Positions 63,216-64,000 of a stretch of DNA of 64,000 nt are shown here, one piece after another. Where the stretch lies: assembly GCA_009746045.1 (NCBI GenBank), contig RPFO01000050.1:1479050-1543049 (forward strand), given 5' to 3'. How positions within the stretch are numbered: position 1 is the first letter of the stretch; each line of letters starts with the position of its first letter. Made by a program: the position numbers and the translations under genes. The notes beneath the pieces are model-generated. The model was not told the DNA's origin, searched no databases, and saw nothing but the letters and a program-made list of their open reading frames with translations. Source of the DNA: Mesostigma viride (lineage: Eukaryota > Streptophyta > Mesostigmatophyceae > Mesostigmatales > Mesostigmataceae).

Positions 63216-64000
63216 GCTTGTAAAATGCGAACAGCTCTGCTAGGCTGCGTTTGGAAGGTGCAGCTAGTGGCTGAGCTATGTTCACACTTGAAGAGGTGAT
63301 AGGTTGCTGATCACCTGTTTTGCCAATGTGACCCTCTGCTGCAGGGGGCCAAGCCTGCAGTGACTGCCTACAATCATCAAGGGTGACCTGGGTGTCACAG
63401 TGGGTGTGGCTCTCACACTCACCAGTGGGTGTTCCAAACAACCACTCACTGGGCAACGCTGGGATGCCAGGCAACTGTACAGGGCTGTCGGCCAACAGCT
63501 CTTCCTCCTCTGCCACGTCTGACACAGTTGGAAAATACAATTTCATCCTGTGAGGTGAACACCTGTGAATCTTTCCCGTGTCATTGTGTTTAACTAACAC
63601 TGTCCTGCCAGTGGTGTTAAACTTTAGGATGGTGGCTGGCCCATGCCAGGTACCCACCTTGCCTAGTCCCGACTCCTTGTAGAATAGGACCTGATCCCCT
63701 TCTCTGAAGGTGGGACGTGGATGCTTTGCATCCTTGACAGCTAACCTGCTAGCTGTATGTGCTCGCTGTGCATTGTATAGGGCTAGTACCTCAGGTGGAT
63801 AAATGCCTGCATGCAATCCATCTGGTGTAATGATCACCCCTTGTGGGGTTTTCATGAGTGGCCTCCTGTTGAGGACTTGGCACAACCTGGTGGACCACAG
63901 AGCTCTGTCAGCATATGACCCACTGTCAGCCAGCAGATTACCATCTTCCTTGGCTACAAGGGTTTTAATGGACCTGATGGCCCTTTCAATAATGCCTTGC
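63007..64000 (-). CDS. Element D integrase C-terminal part
   Basis: AIRSIKT-type sequence at the window edge (end of the DDE core), then CQVLNRRPLMKTPQGV and a C-terminal domain GDQVLFYKESGLGKVGTWHG. A linker to the retropepsin-like domain follows. The frame after about 63200 is out of phase. Confidence 0.8.
   Translation of the reverse strand, partial: QGIIERAIRSIKTLVAKEDGNLLADSGSYADRALWSTRLCQVLNRRPLMKTPQGVIITPDGLHAGIYPPEVLALYNAQRAHTASRLAVKDAKHPRPTFREGDQVLFYKESGLGKVGTWHGPATILKFNTTGRTVLVKHNDTGKIHRCSPHRMKLYFPTVSDVAEEEELLADSPVQLPGIPALPSEWLFGTPTGECESHTHCDTQVTLDDCRQSLQAWPPAAEGHIGKTGDQQPITSSSVNIAQPLAAPSKRSLAELFAFYKQLIELKLKLLQDQLRWGRLGRMTIAHLWLQWTHKPRSALSVPWLCPICLWNLHPGTMWLISQGSHPSRY

Larger units (their letters stand above)
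61074..64000 (-). mobile_element. Divergent copia-like element D, runs off the right edge
   Basis: Minus-strand relative of element C with the same domain order: integrase C-terminus, retropepsin-like domain, RT, RNase H. Frameshifts near 63200 and 62510. The LTRs are not identified, and the 5' part lies outside the window. Confidence 0.85.

Overview
The window is eukaryotic nuclear DNA. It has one long, intron-rich, GC-biased housekeeping gene, LTR retrotransposons with full target-site duplications, and several families of cut-and-paste DNA transposons. The housekeeping gene reads like the plant/green-lineage version of its family, so a green alga is the most likely host. That is an inference from protein flavour and GC-rich, Ala/Gly-rich exons; no rRNA or organelle marker is present to settle it.

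Positions 1-24.9 kb: the minus strand carries a nucleoporin Nup93/NIC96 gene. I resolved 17 coding exons from the start codon at 24400 down to 3632. Every splice junction is in phase (2,952 nt, 984 codons), and the last C-terminal exon(s) were not found. Almost every long intron holds a different tandem array: GGGGT, AATCA, a 10-mer, a 16/18-mer, a 9-mer, a 29-mer, a 58-mer, a 1.6-kb telomere-like CCCTAAT array and a GGGGACG array. One intron also hosts a TTAA-flanked DNA transposon. At the far left is a 774-bp tandem duplication.

Positions 24.9-34.2 kb: a young, complete Ty1/copia element (minus strand, TSD TAGAC) sits about 470 bp upstream of the Nup93 start. Its gag is split by an 881-bp, almost perfectly palindromic element made of three 206-bp palindromes and two inverted spacers, with its own 5-bp TSD (ACCGC). 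A 158-bp foldback MITE and a second TTAA transposon follow.

Positions 34.6-41.2 kb: the 3' end of an unidentified two-exon gene, then a palindrome-rich GTTACC array split by a very young, pol-deleted copia element (TSD GTTAC). The LTRs of that element carry eight tandem 11-mers upstream of a TATA box.

Positions 41.2-64 kb: a nest of elements. A divergent copia-like element (plus strand) is interrupted by a piggyBac-like transposon at TTAA, and its reverse transcriptase is then cut off by the LTR of a 12.5-kb gypsy element (minus strand). The gypsy is itself split by a hAT transposon (TSD GAGCGGGC), and its left LTR holds a tandem GAA-flanked insertion. A second copy of the divergent copia-like family runs off the right edge on the minus strand. 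Both copies place a retropepsin-like domain between integrase and reverse transcriptase, which is not the usual copia order.

The strongest candidates for something undescribed are the nested palindromic element (29595-30475) and the copia-like family with integrase, protease-like and RT domains in that order (41224-47000 and 61074-64000).
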